NCBI GenBank assembly: GCA_028708105.1
Contig: JAQVZR010000183.1
Location: 1-5,000, forward strand
DNA: 5,000 nt
Source: Desulfoplanes sp.
Lineage (GTDB): Bacteria; Desulfobacterota; Desulfovibrionia; Desulfovibrionales; Desulfomicrobiaceae
Direction of reading: 5' to 3'
Shown: one piece after another, positions 4,485-5,000 of the stretch
Layout of the letters: every line of letters starts with the position of its first letter
Position numbering within the stretch: the stretch's first letter is position 1
The notes under the pieces: model-generated
Seen by the model: only the letters and a program-made list of their open reading frames with translations
What the model was told of the DNA's origin: nothing
Database searches by the model: none
Position numbers and translations under genes: made by a program

Positions 4485-5000
4485 ATGCAAAAGTACTCTG
4501 TTCCACTTCTTGTGACCATTCTTTTGATAGTTCTTGTTGCCCTTTCGCAATCAGGAGCCATGGACCTCTATGTCCAGTCAATTATCCTGTTTATGGGCAT
4601 CAATATCATCCTTTCCTCCAGCCTTAATCTCGTTAACGGATACATGGGAGAATTTGCCTGTGGACATGCCGCGTTTATGGCTGTCGGAGCCTATGTTTCA
4701 TCAACCCTCAATGTTTGGCTGTTTGCTCAGGACAAATTTTTCGGCCCCCCCCTTCTCCCACCGGAACTGGCGTTATATTTCTTTCCGTTTGTACTTCTTG
4801 CCGGAGGGATTGCTGCAGCCTTTGCCGGCATTCTGATTGCCATTCCATCCTTCAAAACCCGTGGGGATTACCTGGCTATTATCACCATCGCGGCCAACTA
4901 TATCGTTACCAGCACTATTATCAATATGGACAGCATTGGCGGTGGTCGGGGGGTTATGGGGATGAAAAAAGTTCTTGTTTCCATGTCTGACACCATTGAA
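4485..5000 (+). CDS. livM: Branched-chain amino-acid ABC transporter permease LivM, N-terminal part
   Basis: LivM is the second membrane subunit of the LIV importer and pairs with LivH. The frame is open from ATG 4485 to the right edge, giving 172 residues of a protein normally above 300. The N-terminus MQKYSVPLLV leads into a hydrophobic segment. Then come the family motif LNLVNGYMGEFACGHAAF (47-64) with MAVGAY (65-70), the loop FKTRGDYLAIITI (123-135), matching the usual LRGDYxAIxTL, and SIGGGRGVMG (150-159), matching the usual TGGxxGI region. The start has AAGG (4478-4481) only 3 bases upstream, a short spacing, yet no better in-frame start exists: an upstream TTG at 4434 lacks a binding site and the next ATG is at codon 26. 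A run of eight C lies in codons 87-90. livG and livF are expected to follow. Confidence 0.94.
   Translation, partial: MQKYSVPLLVTILLIVLVALSQSGAMDLYVQSIILFMGINIILSSSLNLVNGYMGEFACGHAAFMAVGAYVSSTLNVWLFAQDKFFGPPLLPPELALYFFPFVLLAGGIAAAFAGILIAIPSFKTRGDYLAIITIAANYIVTSTIINMDSIGGGRGVMGMKKVLVSMSDTIE

Overview
The window looks like ordinary chromosome from a Gram-negative bacterium. An LPS-heptose enzyme (GmhA), an outer-envelope-type lipoprotein signal and a diderm-style ABC importer support this. The Cys-rich FmdB-type zinc ribbon and the style of the branched-chain amino-acid binding protein point towards a sulfate-reducer-like deltaproteobacterium (Desulfobacterota). That placement is inference from protein style, not a database result.

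Layout. Positions 1-1257 carry three genes on the minus strand, in transcription order gmhA (phosphoheptose isomerase), a small FmdB-family zinc-ribbon protein, and hemC (hydroxymethylbilane synthase, running off the left edge). Positions 1258-2158 are about 900 bases of AT-rich divergent intergenic DNA with no convincing protein gene. Positions 2159-5000 carry a plus-strand branched-chain amino-acid (LIV/HAAT family) ABC importer operon: a lipoprotein substrate-binding protein, the permease livH, and the 5' part of the permease livM. The ATPase genes livG and livF would be expected just beyond the right edge.

How the genes work together. The binding protein captures the substrate in the periplasm and delivers it to the LivH/LivM membrane pair. 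A strong GC-rich hairpin lies between the binding-protein gene and livH, a common place for structures that raise binding-protein mRNA over permease mRNA. The minus-strand genes serve different tasks (LPS core heptose, tetrapyrrole synthesis) and share only strand and spacing.

The most interesting object is in the divergent gap. A 13-bp inverted repeat (arms 1386-1400 and 1487-1499) encloses two further perfect hairpins. On the minus strand a sigma70-like promoter (TTGACG, 18 bp, TATATT) would start transcription almost exactly at the first base of the repeat, and six U residues follow the second arm. I read this as a candidate structured small RNA of about 120 nt, or a structured leader upstream of gmhA. 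I cannot assign it to a known RNA family by eye. Everything else looks like well-known families.
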